From Allomuricauda sp. (GTDB lineage: Bacteria; Bacteroidota; Bacteroidia; Flavobacteriales; Flavobacteriaceae): a DNA stretch of 48,941 nucleotides. The translations under genes and the position numbers were made by a program. How positions within the stretch are numbered: position 1 is the first letter of the stretch; each line of letters begins with the position of its first letter. The stretch covers positions 1 through 48,941 of the forward strand of contig JASBTQ010000046.1 of assembly GCA_030148335.1 (NCBI GenBank). The letters run 5' to 3'. This document shows positions 1 to 7,020 of this stretch, one piece after another. Under the pieces are notes generated by a model, which made no database searches, was not told the DNA's origin, and saw nothing but the letters and a program-made list of their open reading frames with translations.

Positions 1-188
1 AAAAAACAGGCATCCCACTGGATCCCATATACACAGGTAAGATGCTTTTTGGTATTTTTGACCTTATAAAACAGGATTTTTTTACACCAGGAACCCAAAT
101 CTTGGCAATCCATACAGGGGGGCTGCAGGGCATAAAAGGCATGAACCTTGTATTGAAAAAGAAGAATTTACCGTTATTGGACGTATGA
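1..188 (+). CDS. PLP-dependent ACC deaminase / D-cysteine desulfhydrase family, C-terminal part
   Basis: Only the last 62 codons are inside the window, read in frame from base 3. They contain Pro-Leu-Asp-Pro-Ile-Tyr-Thr-Gly-Lys-Met and, later, an Ile-His-Thr-Gly-Gly-Leu-Gln-Gly motif. Both are typical of the C-terminal half of the tryptophan-synthase-beta-like (fold II) PLP enzymes annotated as 1-aminocyclopropane-1-carboxylate deaminase or D-cysteine desulfhydrase. The true substrate cannot be told from this fragment. The stop codon overlaps the start of the next gene (ATGA at 185-188), so the two are translationally coupled. Confidence 0.75.
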   Translation, partial: KTGIPLDPIYTGKMLFGIFDLIKQDFFTPGTQILAIHTGGLQGIKGMNLVLKKKNLPLLDV

Positions 189-1027
189 TCAGGCGAATAG
201 GTTATGTATTGATAGTGGCGCTTTTGCTTTCTAGCTGTGGTGCAAAAAAGAAACGTAGTACCCACCGTAAGGGGGCTCCGACCTTTAGTAATTCCGACAG
301 AACTCCCACGAGTTCCCCAAAGGAGAACACGGATGAAACCGGGCTATATCCCATGCCGGAAGATACCGGGCGTTTTGCGCGTTTTCCCATTTCGGATACC
401 CAGGATTATATTGAGACTTTTGCCGAGATTGCCCAGTACGAAATGCGTGCGTATGGTATACCCGCCAGTATTACCTTGGCACAAGGTATTTTGGAAAGTG
501 GCTCCGGTCGTGGGGAGCTGACCCTAAAAACCAATAATCATTTTGGGATAAAGTGCCATGCCGGCTGGCAGGGCGAGTTCGATTTTCACGACGATGATGC
601 CAAGGGCGAGTGTTTTAGAAAATACAACCATCCCATGTACTCCTTCCGCGATCATAGTATTTTCCTGTCCACACGTTCACGCTATGCGTTTTTGTTCAAT
701 TATAAACGGGACGATTATAAAAAATGGGCTCATGGTTTGCGGCAGGCCGGATATGCCACCGACCGCAAGTATCCCCAAAAGTTGATTGCACTTATAGAAC
801 GGTACGATTTGCATAAGTACGATGAAGAGGTCGTTGAAAATGGCTTGTCCACGGTTAGGGATACCAAACAATATGAGGTGTTTACCCACGAAGTGAAGAA
901 AGGGGATACACTTTACGGAATTTCCAAACGATACGATATTTCGGTCGAGGAACTGCGCCGTCTCAATAACCTGAACGGCAATATTATTTCCATAGGTCAA
1001 ATACTCAATATTCGAAGGGCGCAGTAG
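185..1027 (+). CDS. Glucosaminidase-LysM lipoprotein (peptidoglycan hydrolase)
   Basis: A 280-aa protein with a lipoprotein signal peptide; the lipobox ends Leu-Ser-Ser-Cys at about residue 18. A low-complexity Ser/Thr/Pro linker follows. Residues about 75-210 match the FlgJ/LytB-like endo-beta-N-acetylglucosaminidase fold: an ITLAQGILESGSGRGEL stretch with the likely catalytic Glu, then the typical NNHFGIKC motif. The C-terminal 45 residues (KKGDTLYGISKRY onwards) are one LysM peptidoglycan-binding repeat. It is probably a lipid-anchored periplasmic enzyme that trims septal or lateral peptidoglycan. The start overlaps the stop of the upstream PLP enzyme gene by 4 bases. Family assignment is strong; exact bond specificity is inferred. 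Confidence 0.88.
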   Translation: MIRRIGYVLIVALLLSSCGAKKKRSTHRKGAPTFSNSDRTPTSSPKENTDETGLYPMPEDTGRFARFPISDTQDYIETFAEIAQYEMRAYGIPASITLAQGILESGSGRGELTLKTNNHFGIKCHAGWQGEFDFHDDDAKGECFRKYNHPMYSFRDHSIFLSTRSRYAFLFNYKRDDYKKWAHGLRQAGYATDRKYPQKLIALIERYDLHKYDEEVVENGLSTVRDTKQYEVFTHEVKKGDTLYGISKRYDISVEELRRLNNLNGNIISIGQILNIRRAQ

Positions 1028-1122
1028 TTTTTAATATCATTCAGGGCAGAACGAAGCATCTCTCATATCCTTATGAATTCCGTTTCCAAGAACGAACGAT
1101 CCTCATTACCTTTGCAGCACCT

Positions 1123-1204
1123 GTGTCAACCTGAACTTGTTTCAGGTTCTCATTGTTTTTTTGACTGACAACAATGGGATGCTGAAATAAATTCAGCATG
1201 ACGG
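1123..1204. repeat. REP/MITE-like imperfect palindromic element
   Basis: Two 34-base arms (1123-1156 and 1171-1204) are inverted copies that agree at about 25 of 34 positions by eye, separated by a T-rich 14-base loop. Each arm is itself a small palindrome: CCTGAACTTGTTTCAGG on the left and GCTGAAATAAATTCAGC on the right. The inner ends CATTGT and ACAATG can also pair. From memory, similar palindromes recur widely in intergenic DNA of Flavobacteriia. It fills most of the 195-base gap before hemL and could fold as a transcript-end structure for the gene upstream. Confidence 0.6.
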
Positions 1205-1222
1205 GATGAATAAAAGTATACT

Positions 1223-2500
1223 ATGATCTACCAACGAAGCAGTGCCCTGTTTGCAGAGGCCAAAAAATACATCCCCGGAGGGGTGAATTCACCAGTAAGA
1301 GCATTCAAAGCGGTAGGGGGCGACCCTATTTTTATCAAGGAGGCCAAAGGAGCGTATTTGTACGATGCCGATGGCAACCGACTAATCGATTACATTGCTT
1401 CGTGGGGGCCGCTTATTTTGGGTCATGCTTACGAACCGGTGATCAATGCTGTTATCGAAAAGGCCAAAAAGGGCACTTCCTTTGGAACGCCCACCGAAAT
1501 CGAGACCGAACTTGCCAAACTGGCGGTATCCATGGTGCCCAATATCGATAAAATACGTTTTGTAAACAGTGGCACCGAAGCTTGTATGAGTGCGGTGCGC
1601 CTCGCGCGCGGGTACACGGGCAAGGACAAGATCATCAAGTTTTCGGGTTGCTATCACGGCCATTCCGACTCGTTTTTGATACAGGCGGGGAGTGGGGCGG
1701 TTACCTTTGGCAGTCCCAACAGCCCAGGGGTGACGCAGGGCACGGCCAAGGACACCTTGCTGGCCAACTTTAACGATCTGGAAGGGGTAAAGGCCCTCGT
1801 GGCAGCGAACCAAGGCGAGATTGCGGCCATTATTTTGGAGCCCGTGCCGGGCAATATGGGCTGCATTATCCCCCAGCCCGATTTTATGAAAGGCTTGCAT
1901 GAGCTCTGTACCCAAGAGGGCATTTTGTTGCTCTTTGATGAGGTGATGACGGGCTTTCGCCTCGGGAAAGGTGGGGCACAGGAAGCCTTGGACATCGATG
2001 CCGATATCGTGATGTTCGGAAAGGTGATTGGGGGCGGACTGCCCGTGGGGGCATTTGCGGCCCGTGCGGAGATCATGTCGCACTTGGCACCCGAAGGACC
2101 GGTGTACCAAGCCGGGACCTTGAGTGGAAACCCATTGGCCATGAGTGCCGGACTCGCCATGCTCACCGAACTGAACAACCGTCCCGAAGTGTTTGCCAGC
2201 CTTGCCGAAAAAACGGAATACCTGCATAAGGGGATTGCCACCACCTTGACCGAAAAAGGGGTGCCCCACCAGATCAACCGTTTTGGCAGTATGATCTCCG
2301 TACATTTTACGGCTGAACCCGTAGTGGATTTTGCCAGTGCGGCCAAGGGCAACAACGACACCTTTAAGAAATATTTCCACGGGATGTTGGACAACGGGGT
2401 GTACTTACCGCCCTCTGCCTTTGAAAGCTATTTTCTGAACGATGCACTCAGCTATGCCGATTTGGACCGGACGATTGAGGCGGTGGGGAGGATTTTCTGA
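1223..2500 (+). CDS. hemL: Glutamate-1-semialdehyde 2,1-aminomutase
   Basis: A 425-aa class III aminotransferase-fold enzyme that converts glutamate-1-semialdehyde to 5-aminolevulinate in the C5 route of heme synthesis. The family signature is clear: [13 protein letters not shown] at residues 16-28, the NSGTEA PLP-phosphate motif at 115-120, a CYHGH motif at 143-147, [10 protein letters not shown] at 237-246, and the Schiff-base lysine K267 in [15 protein letters not shown]. Length is normal for the family. The gene ends IEAVGRIF followed by a TGA that directly abuts the stop codon of a convergent regulator gene. A diverged copy of this 3' end recurs at 3136-3165, so the end of hemL looks like an integration site. 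Confidence 0.97.
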   Translation: MIYQRSSALFAEAKKYIPGGVNSPVRAFKAVGGDPIFIKEAKGAYLYDADGNRLIDYIASWGPLILGHAYEPVINAVIEKAKKGTSFGTPTEIETELAKLAVSMVPNIDKIRFVNSGTEACMSAVRLARGYTGKDKIIKFSGCYHGHSDSFLIQAGSGAVTFGSPNSPGVTQGTAKDTLLANFNDLEGVKALVAANQGEIAAIILEPVPGNMGCIIPQPDFMKGLHELCTQEGILLLFDEVMTGFRLGKGGAQEALDIDADIVMFGKVIGGGLPVGAFAARAEIMSHLAPEGPVYQAGTLSGNPLAMSAGLAMLTELNNRPEVFASLAEKTEYLHKGIATTLTEKGVPHQINRFGSMISVHFTAEPVVDFASAAKGNNDTFKKYFHGMLDNGVYLPPSAFESYFLNDALSYADLDRTIEAVGRIF

Positions 2501-2707
2501 TTAGGACTTCGTAGACGCCAACAATTCACAAACATCTACTTCTAAAATCTCAGCGATTTTAAATAAGTCTTTTAAATGAGGCTGGGATTTGTTGATGCAC
2601 CAGTTGGACACGGTGTGCTCATTTTTATCAAGTTGTAAAGCCAAGCCTTTTTGGCTAACACCTTGCCTTACCAAGATTTCTTTGATTCTATTGAACTTCT
2701 CACTCAT
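2501..2707 (-). CDS. Small XRE-family HTH regulator
   Basis: A 68-aa protein made almost entirely of one helix-turn-helix domain of the Cro/C1 type. The likely recognition helix lies around NEHTVSNWCINKSQP, followed by LFKIAEILEVDVCELL, as in stand-alone XRE regulators. I chose the ATG at 2705-2707 (MSEKFNRIKEIL); the longer frame up to 2743 would add a hydrophobic, non-homologous leader that runs over putative operator repeats. The gene abuts the hemL stop codon and is divergent from the 97-aa gene at 2847. The shared 139-base intergenic region is full of direct and inverted repeats, which suggests autoregulation. Base composition is clearly more AT-rich than hemL. Confidence 0.85.
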   Translation of the reverse strand: MSEKFNRIKEILVRQGVSQKGLALQLDKNEHTVSNWCINKSQPHLKDLFKIAEILEVDVCELLASTKS

Positions 2708-2717
2708 TAAGCCAAAT

Positions 2718-2828
2718 GTACAAAATGCAAGTATGTTGTACACTTATGAAAATTTACTTTTCATTAATGATACTTAAAAATGTAATTTTACTTTTCATTA
2801 ATGTAATTTTGTTTTACATTTAAGTATC
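2718..2828. promoter_or_regulatory. Divergent promoter/operator region with nested repeats
   Basis: Several repeats occupy the gap between the XRE gene and the 97-aa gene. The 17-mer TTTACTTTTCATTAATG occurs twice, at 2753-2769 and 2787-2803 (34 bases apart). AATGTAATTTT occurs at 2779-2789 and 2800-2810. GATACTTAAA at 2769-2778 is inverted as TTTAAGTATC at 2819-2828. A TGTACA pair flanks 2718-2741. The natural reading is a binding region for the XRE protein controlling both directions. The repeats are seen directly; the protein that binds is inferred. Confidence 0.55.
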
Positions 2829-2846
2829 AAAAAAAAAGTAATCAAT

Positions 2847-3140
2847 ATGCTTGACAAATCCCAAATCATTCATATTATCCAACAAGATTTAAAACACAGC
2901 CAACTGACCGAAGCCCTACGAAATTTAGGTTTGGATGATGGTGGATTGTACAGTTTGGATTTAATAACGCTTGTGGCCCAATTGATGAAAGTGCCACCTG
3001 AACACATGGAAAGTTTTACAGAAATCTATGGCAGCTATTTAGATAGAGCTGCTAAGTATCCGGTTACTTATTTGGGAGAATATCTTTTGCCTGTTGCGGA
3101 AGCATGTTATTTTAGGCTGTTGGGTGGTAAAAACCATTGA
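2847..3140 (+). CDS. 97-aa conserved-type hypothetical protein next to XRE regulator
   Basis: I do not recognise a family. The 97 residues look soluble and mostly helical, with no signal peptide or membrane segment. The sequence runs MLDKSQIIHIIQQDL, then a Leu-rich middle, then an aromatic C-terminal part (YLGEYLLPVAEACYFRLL). It is divergent from the XRE gene and lies inside the stretch bounded by the hemL 3' end and its diverged copy, so the two genes seem to form one small cassette. A toxin, an antirepressor or an accessory partner of the regulator are all possible. The stop codon lies within the repeated hemL-like tail, which begins at 3136. Confidence 0.65.
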   Translation: MLDKSQIIHIIQQDLKHSQLTEALRNLGLDDGGLYSLDLITLVAQLMKVPPEHMESFTEIYGSYLDRAAKYPVTYLGEYLLPVAEACYFRLLGGKNH

Positions 3141-3165
3141 AGCGGTGGGGAAGGTGTTTTTAAGA
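3136..3165 (+). repeat. Diverged duplicate of hemL 3' end (candidate att site)
   Basis: Bases 3136-3160 repeat hemL bases 2474-2498. Read in the hemL frame they give Ile-Glu-Ala-Val-Gly-Lys-Val-Phe-Leu, against Ile-Glu-Ala-Val-Gly-Arg-Ile-Phe-stop in hemL. Differences are mostly silent or conservative (GAG/GAA, AGG/AAG, ATT/GTG, TTC/TTT), as expected for a hemL tail from a related genome and not for chance. The frame continues to a TAA at about 3175. The last bases overlap the stop codon of the convergent methyltransferase gene. Confidence 0.6.
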
Positions 3166-4092
3166 AGCTATTTCTAACTTCTTTGTTTTTGGTTTCACAT
3201 AAATTAACTTTGAACCGGTCTTCGTTTTCCTTCTTTTAAAATTCAGCGGATTCCAATTATCTATATCGGGTTGTTTAATATTCTCACTTAAAAAAAGAAC
3301 TTCTTTGCCTTCCCTAACTTCATATGCTGTATGTTTAAATGCGAATTCCTTTTTTGAACAATTTGAATAGAGTTTTCGAATCTCTTCTACATTGTCATAG
3401 GAAACTATCCATTTGTGGTTGTTTATTGTTTTGATTTTTTCACTTACAACTATATGATCAACGGGTTTGTAATGATTTAAATAAAGTGAATCCGCTTTAT
3501 GGAAATATGGAGGGTCAAAGTAGTAAATGCAGTTTTTGATTTTTGAATTAGACTGTATTTTGTCAATTAGATCTAAAGCATCAAGATTATAAAGAGTGAT
3601 TTTAGCTTTTTGCGATGCAATTTTTCTAATTCTTTCAATCATATCGGACTTATTAAATCTGCAATCCATTAAGTATTTGCCATTTTGTTCCACTCCTCCC
3701 ATAATACCGCCACAAATAATACCTGAACGATTAGTCCTGTTCATATAAAAGGTAGAAAAACCCAACTCAAGTAAATTGACACCATCTTTTTTGCCTTGAA
3801 TAGCCCTTTGTTTTCTCCATTCCTCAACTGTTAATTTAGCATTTTTAATCATTGAACACAGTTGCTCAGAATGGTTTAATACGGAATACCAGAAAGCATA
3901 AACAGATTTGTCCTTGTCATTAATGGTTATTCTCTTAATATACCCTTCCATTAAAAGGAATAGTGCTATTGCCGCACCTCCGGAATAGGGTTCAACATAA
4001 TGGCCATCAATACTATTATCAATACAAATCTTAGCTATAAATGCAGATAGCTTTTTCTTTCCGCCAGGGTATCTTAAGGGAGAATAAATCAT
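3160..4092 (-). CDS. D12-class (Dam-like) DNA adenine-N6 methyltransferase
   Basis: A 310-aa alpha-class amino-methyltransferase. Visible motifs in order: LRYPGGKKKL (motif X, residues 6-15), YVEPYSGGAAIALFL (motif I, AdoMet binding, about 32-46), FYMNRTNRSGIICGG (115-129, the Dam-type region), and the catalytic DPPY at 193-196. The length fits solitary Dam/DpnM-type enzymes. It should transfer a methyl group to adenine-N6 in a short DNA site; the site itself is not predictable. Its start overlaps the stop of the upstream ParB-like gene (ATGA, 4089-4092), so the two are coupled. It is AT-rich compared with hemL and the DUF748 genes and lies in the hemL-end hotspot, so it is probably acquired. 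Confidence 0.93.
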   Translation of the reverse strand: MIYSPLRYPGGKKKLSAFIAKICIDNSIDGHYVEPYSGGAAIALFLLMEGYIKRITINDKDKSVYAFWYSVLNHSEQLCSMIKNAKLTVEEWRKQRAIQGKKDGVNLLELGFSTFYMNRTNRSGIICGGIMGGVEQNGKYLMDCRFNKSDMIERIRKIASQKAKITLYNLDALDLIDKIQSNSKIKNCIYYFDPPYFHKADSLYLNHYKPVDHIVVSEKIKTINNHKWIVSYDNVEEIRKLYSNCSKKEFAFKHTAYEVREGKEVLFLSENIKQPDIDNWNPLNFKRRKTKTGSKLIYVKPKTKKLEIAS

Positions 4093-5513
4093 TTGGGTTG
4101 TGAATTTATATCATCCCACAACAATTCAAAAAAAGGCTGCAAATTATCCCATTTAAGCTTCAATTCGCTTGATGACGGCTGGGTTGTAGTTGAATGGACA
4201 TACTCGTGGAAATTGTCAATAGATAAATATGAGTTCTCTTTTTTAGCCGATCCTACCTTATTTATATTGTTAAACGTTCTTTGATCATACCCCTTGGAAC
4301 AGAGGGATTTTACAACCCAAGGAACCTTAACATTAATACCATCAGATTGTTTAAATGTGTGTCCATTAATTTTTGCATAATAATCTAGGCAAACCTCCAA
4401 AAATACACGAAATAAAACCCCAACCGCATTTGGAACTGAAGAATTTGAATCATCTATCAATAAGTCATCTTTTAACTCACGATAGATATTGTTGATTTTA
4501 GTAATGCCGATTCTTATTCTACAATTATTTGGGATAAGGTGTTTTCGGCTTGTGGATTTGGGGAGTACCTTTATTTTGTTACCTGAGCGAGTTGACTTGG
4601 ATTGATTGAAACTTTGACCTCCAAAAATATCAGTGTTTAAATTATTTGAGATTTCCTTATCAACTTTTTCTGCATTTTCCTTCTTAACACTTGAAAGATA
4701 TTTTTTAATGTCCTCTTTTTTGCTGAGTTCCCGTGAATCAACTTTTTGACCGGAAAAACTCTCCTTTTTTACTACTTCATATATAACTACCTTTAGTTTT
4801 TGTGGAAATGAAGGGTCTTTAAACGAAAGTCCTCCTTCCTTGTCAATGCTCAAACCGTAAATTTCTCTAGCGGCAGTGCTTGCCAATAGCCTGAAAAAAG
4901 TTGAAACGTATCCTTTCCCTAATACTAAATTTTTTATTTCAGAAGGAATGTCCATTTCACGAACATAGTTTGTAATAGCAATCTTTAGAAGTTCCGTATC
5001 CTTCGCAGTTCCCTTGCGTCTATTTGAATAGTTAACTCTTTCTGGTTCGAGCCAAGGAACTTCATTGTTATTGTTAGCGTGTTTCCTATCAATATAACGA
5101 AAACAGGTATTTTTATCAGTTGAGACAACGCATGGAATTTTAAAAGAATCGTTAATCGAAATTTCTTGAGAAAGTTCAAGAATTGACTTGTACAATTTGT
5201 CACTGAAACTGGATGCCAATTGCGGTCTAGATAGCAACTTGTAACAAGTTACCCTTCGGTTTCCCTCAAGGACTATATTAATATCCCCATCTCTCCAGAC
5301 CACTAGTTTTTCAAGAATGGGAAGGTCGAAGTCTTTAATTACTTCCTTCATGAATGGAAGTATTTTGAAGTTCTTGTCGCTTAAAAAATGACCTATTAAG
5401 TCCCGCTCAGAAGCGTTGAAGTAGCTGTCTGGGAATCTAGCATTTTCATCCCAAAGTTGTAATGAGTTTATCGGTAAAGATTCTTGTGAAATTTTAATCT
5501 CTTCCATTTTCAT
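4089..5513 (-). CDS. ParB/Srx-fold domain protein coupled to the methyltransferase
   Basis: A 474-aa cytoplasmic protein. Residues about 14-95 resemble a ParB N-terminal (sulfiredoxin-like) domain, with a conserved-looking IVLEGNRRVTCYKLL segment at 80-94 matching the family's GxRR box. The middle (about 190-225) has an HTH-like stretch. A charged Lys/Ser/Asn-rich linker spans roughly 250-330. The C-terminal part (about 335-400, with RVFLEVCLDYYAKING at 369-384) is helical and reminiscent of HEPN-like domains, but I cannot prove this. ParB/Srx folds act as CTPases, nucleases or DNA-modification sensors in plasmids, phages and defence systems. It is transcribed first and coupled to the D12 methyltransferase, which suggests a two-gene modification-linked system. 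Confidence 0.75.
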   Translation of the reverse strand: MKMEEIKISQESLPINSLQLWDENARFPDSYFNASERDLIGHFLSDKNFKILPFMKEVIKDFDLPILEKLVVWRDGDINIVLEGNRRVTCYKLLSRPQLASSFSDKLYKSILELSQEISINDSFKIPCVVSTDKNTCFRYIDRKHANNNNEVPWLEPERVNYSNRRKGTAKDTELLKIAITNYVREMDIPSEIKNLVLGKGYVSTFFRLLASTAAREIYGLSIDKEGGLSFKDPSFPQKLKVVIYEVVKKESFSGQKVDSRELSKKEDIKKYLSSVKKENAEKVDKEISNNLNTDIFGGQSFNQSKSTRSGNKIKVLPKSTSRKHLIPNNCRIRIGITKINNIYRELKDDLLIDDSNSSVPNAVGVLFRVFLEVCLDYYAKINGHTFKQSDGINVKVPWVVKSLCSKGYDQRTFNNINKVGSAKKENSYLSIDNFHEYVHSTTTQPSSSELKLKWDNLQPFFELLWDDINSQPK

Positions 5514-5701
5514 ATGTGTTCATAATATACTTGTCCAAAATATCTTCAGCAAGAGTTGGCGGTATAATGTGTCCAGATAATTTCGGGAGATTGAGGAGGT
5601 TAAATTAGCATATTCCTTTGGATTTATTATTACACAAAAACCTTAAAAAAACTAGGGATTTTCCATAATTCCAATCGCAAATTGACAAATATCAATACTT
5701 T

Positions 5702-5774
5702 AGAAGTCAGAAGTCAGAAGTCAGAAGTCAGAAGTCGGAAGTCGGAAGTCGGAAGTCGGGAGTCGGGAGTCGGG
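5702..5774. repeat. Heptamer tandem repeat array (AGAAGTC to GGGAGTC)
   Basis: Ten consecutive 7-base units: five AGAAGTC, then three GGAAGTC, then two GGGAGTC plus a partial unit. The unit changes stepwise along the array (A to G at position 1, then at position 3). It lies in the 389-base non-coding gap between the ParB-like gene and the DUF748 gene. A less regular stretch of CAATGAA-like units follows (about 5777-5812). No protein can be read through it convincingly. Confidence 0.9.
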
Positions 5775-5866
5775 TTCAATGGACAATGAACAATAAGCAA
5801 TGAACAATGAACAGGAAGGGTTAATGGGTAAAGGGTAATGATGTTGGAGAAGTTTTCAGTTACTTT

Positions 5867-5908
5867 CCTAACTCCTAACTCCTAACTCCTAACTCCTAAC
5901 TCCTAACC
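5867..5908. repeat. CCTAACT heptamer tandem repeat at a gene end
   Basis: Five perfect CCTAACT units followed by a CCTAACC variant. The last unit runs into the stop codon and final codons of the DUF748-like gene (stop at 5903-5905 on the minus strand), so the repeat touches coding sequence. Together with the 5702 array, the 5514-5902 gap is mostly simple heptameric repeats. Apart from a possible promoter for the ParB-like gene near 5514-5600, I see nothing else in it. Confidence 0.88.
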
Positions 5909-7018
5909 CTTATCCTTTTCCCCTTTGGACTTCTTCTTCGCGGTTTTCTGCACGTCGGAAAAATCAATATCATCGTCCACCATGTTTTTGAAGGCCTCTA
6001 TCCACCCATTTTTAAAGATGTTGAGCACCGTGGTCCATGTCTCGGTGTCCACTTGTTTCAGGTCGCCCTCAATGGGCACTTTGGTAGCGAGGGTATTTTC
6101 CTTGTGGTTCTTCAAAATAAACTTGAAAAAGCCCACAAAACCTTCCCAAAGGGTCTCCAAAAAGGCATCGTCCTTGCCAATGAACTTGGCATCCTTAAGG
6201 ATGGGTTTCAACGAGCCCTGCAGGTACCCATCGGCAATGACCACCTCGGTGTAGAAGTTGAAGATACCCTTGTCAAAATCGATTCCGGCGTAGTGGTCCG
6301 TAAAATCGTTGAGGGCGGTGGCGTTCGCATTTTCAAGGGACAGGGCAAGGTCCATATCGGGAATCTGCTTTACGAGATCCATCTGGCCCTCCAAGTGGAG
6401 GTCGCCCCCACCAAAACTTACGGCAGTGGCAGACAGGTTGCTGGGCAGGCGGGCCTCGGTGCGCACCACATTGCGGAGGTTGGTGGCGTAGAGCTCCAAA
6501 TTGTCCAAATGCAGGTCTATATTGGGGTCGGCGTTCAGCTGCACAAAGGCCACCTTGCCGCCATGGATATCCAGTTTGTTGATGTCTATGGGCACCAGGT
6601 CGGTCAGGGCCTTGGTCCAATCGTCAAAATCGGGGTCTTCCGGCGTTTCCGTTTGTTGGTCCTCGAACACATAGATCAAGGAAGGCCGGGTCATGTTGAT
6701 CTCGCTCACGATCCGCCCCTTGAACAGTGCCGACCATTCGATGGAGATATGCGTCCTTTCAAAATCGAGGAAGGGAATCTCCGTATCGGCGTTCACCTTG
6801 TTCAAATAGAGCTGTTTTATGGTGTAGGCCCCGGTGATGAGGGAAAGGTCGATGTCCTCCACATGGCCATAATACCCAGGGATGTCGGCCAGGACCTTGT
6901 TCACATAATTCTTTACGATGTAGGGCAGCACCAACCGAAAGCCGATCAACAGTACTATGATGATGGCCGGGATCAAAAACCGTTTCCTTTGGTAGAAGCG
7001 TTTCCGTTGTTTTGCCAT
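5903..7018 (-). CDS. DUF748/AsmA-like inner-membrane-anchored protein (first of pair)
   Basis: The likely start is the ATG at 7016-7018 (MAKQRKRFYQRKRF), giving 371 aa; the frame extends to 7090 but that would overlap the upstream gene. A basic N-terminus and one membrane segment (about residues 14-33) are followed by a long periplasmic beta-rich region with the AsmA-type pattern IDLSLITGAYTIKQLYL. The C-terminus is the DUF748-type end, then a Lys-rich tail (KKKSKGEKDKG). AsmA-like proteins are thought to help lipid or envelope traffic between membranes; the exact role here is unknown. Only 2 bases separate it from the stop of the 7021 gene, a paralogue in the same operon. Confidence 0.75.
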   Translation of the reverse strand: MAKQRKRFYQRKRFLIPAIIIVLLIGFRLVLPYIVKNYVNKVLADIPGYYGHVEDIDLSLITGAYTIKQLYLNKVNADTEIPFLDFERTHISIEWSALFKGRIVSEINMTRPSLIYVFEDQQTETPEDPDFDDWTKALTDLVPIDINKLDIHGGKVAFVQLNADPNIDLHLDNLELYATNLRNVVRTEARLPSNLSATAVSFGGGDLHLEGQMDLVKQIPDMDLALSLENANATALNDFTDHYAGIDFDKGIFNFYTEVVIADGYLQGSLKPILKDAKFIGKDDAFLETLWEGFVGFFKFILKNHKENTLATKVPIEGDLKQVDTETWTTVLNIFKNGWIEAFKNMVDDDIDFSDVQKTAKKKSKGEKDKG

Positions 7019-7020
7019 GG

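Noticed and set aside
1382..2394. Long open frames on the minus strand (332 and 246 aa) inside hemL
   Set aside because: They lie opposite a clear, full-length hemL, have low-complexity shadow-type sequences and no start signal or homology.
2501..5640. Complete prophage or integrative element
   Set aside because: No integrase, excisionase, capsid or conjugation gene is present; only a likely regulator, a methyltransferase, a ParB-like gene and one unknown gene.
5702..5908. Possible CRISPR array
   Set aside because: The repeats are 7-base tandem units without spacers and no cas genes are near.
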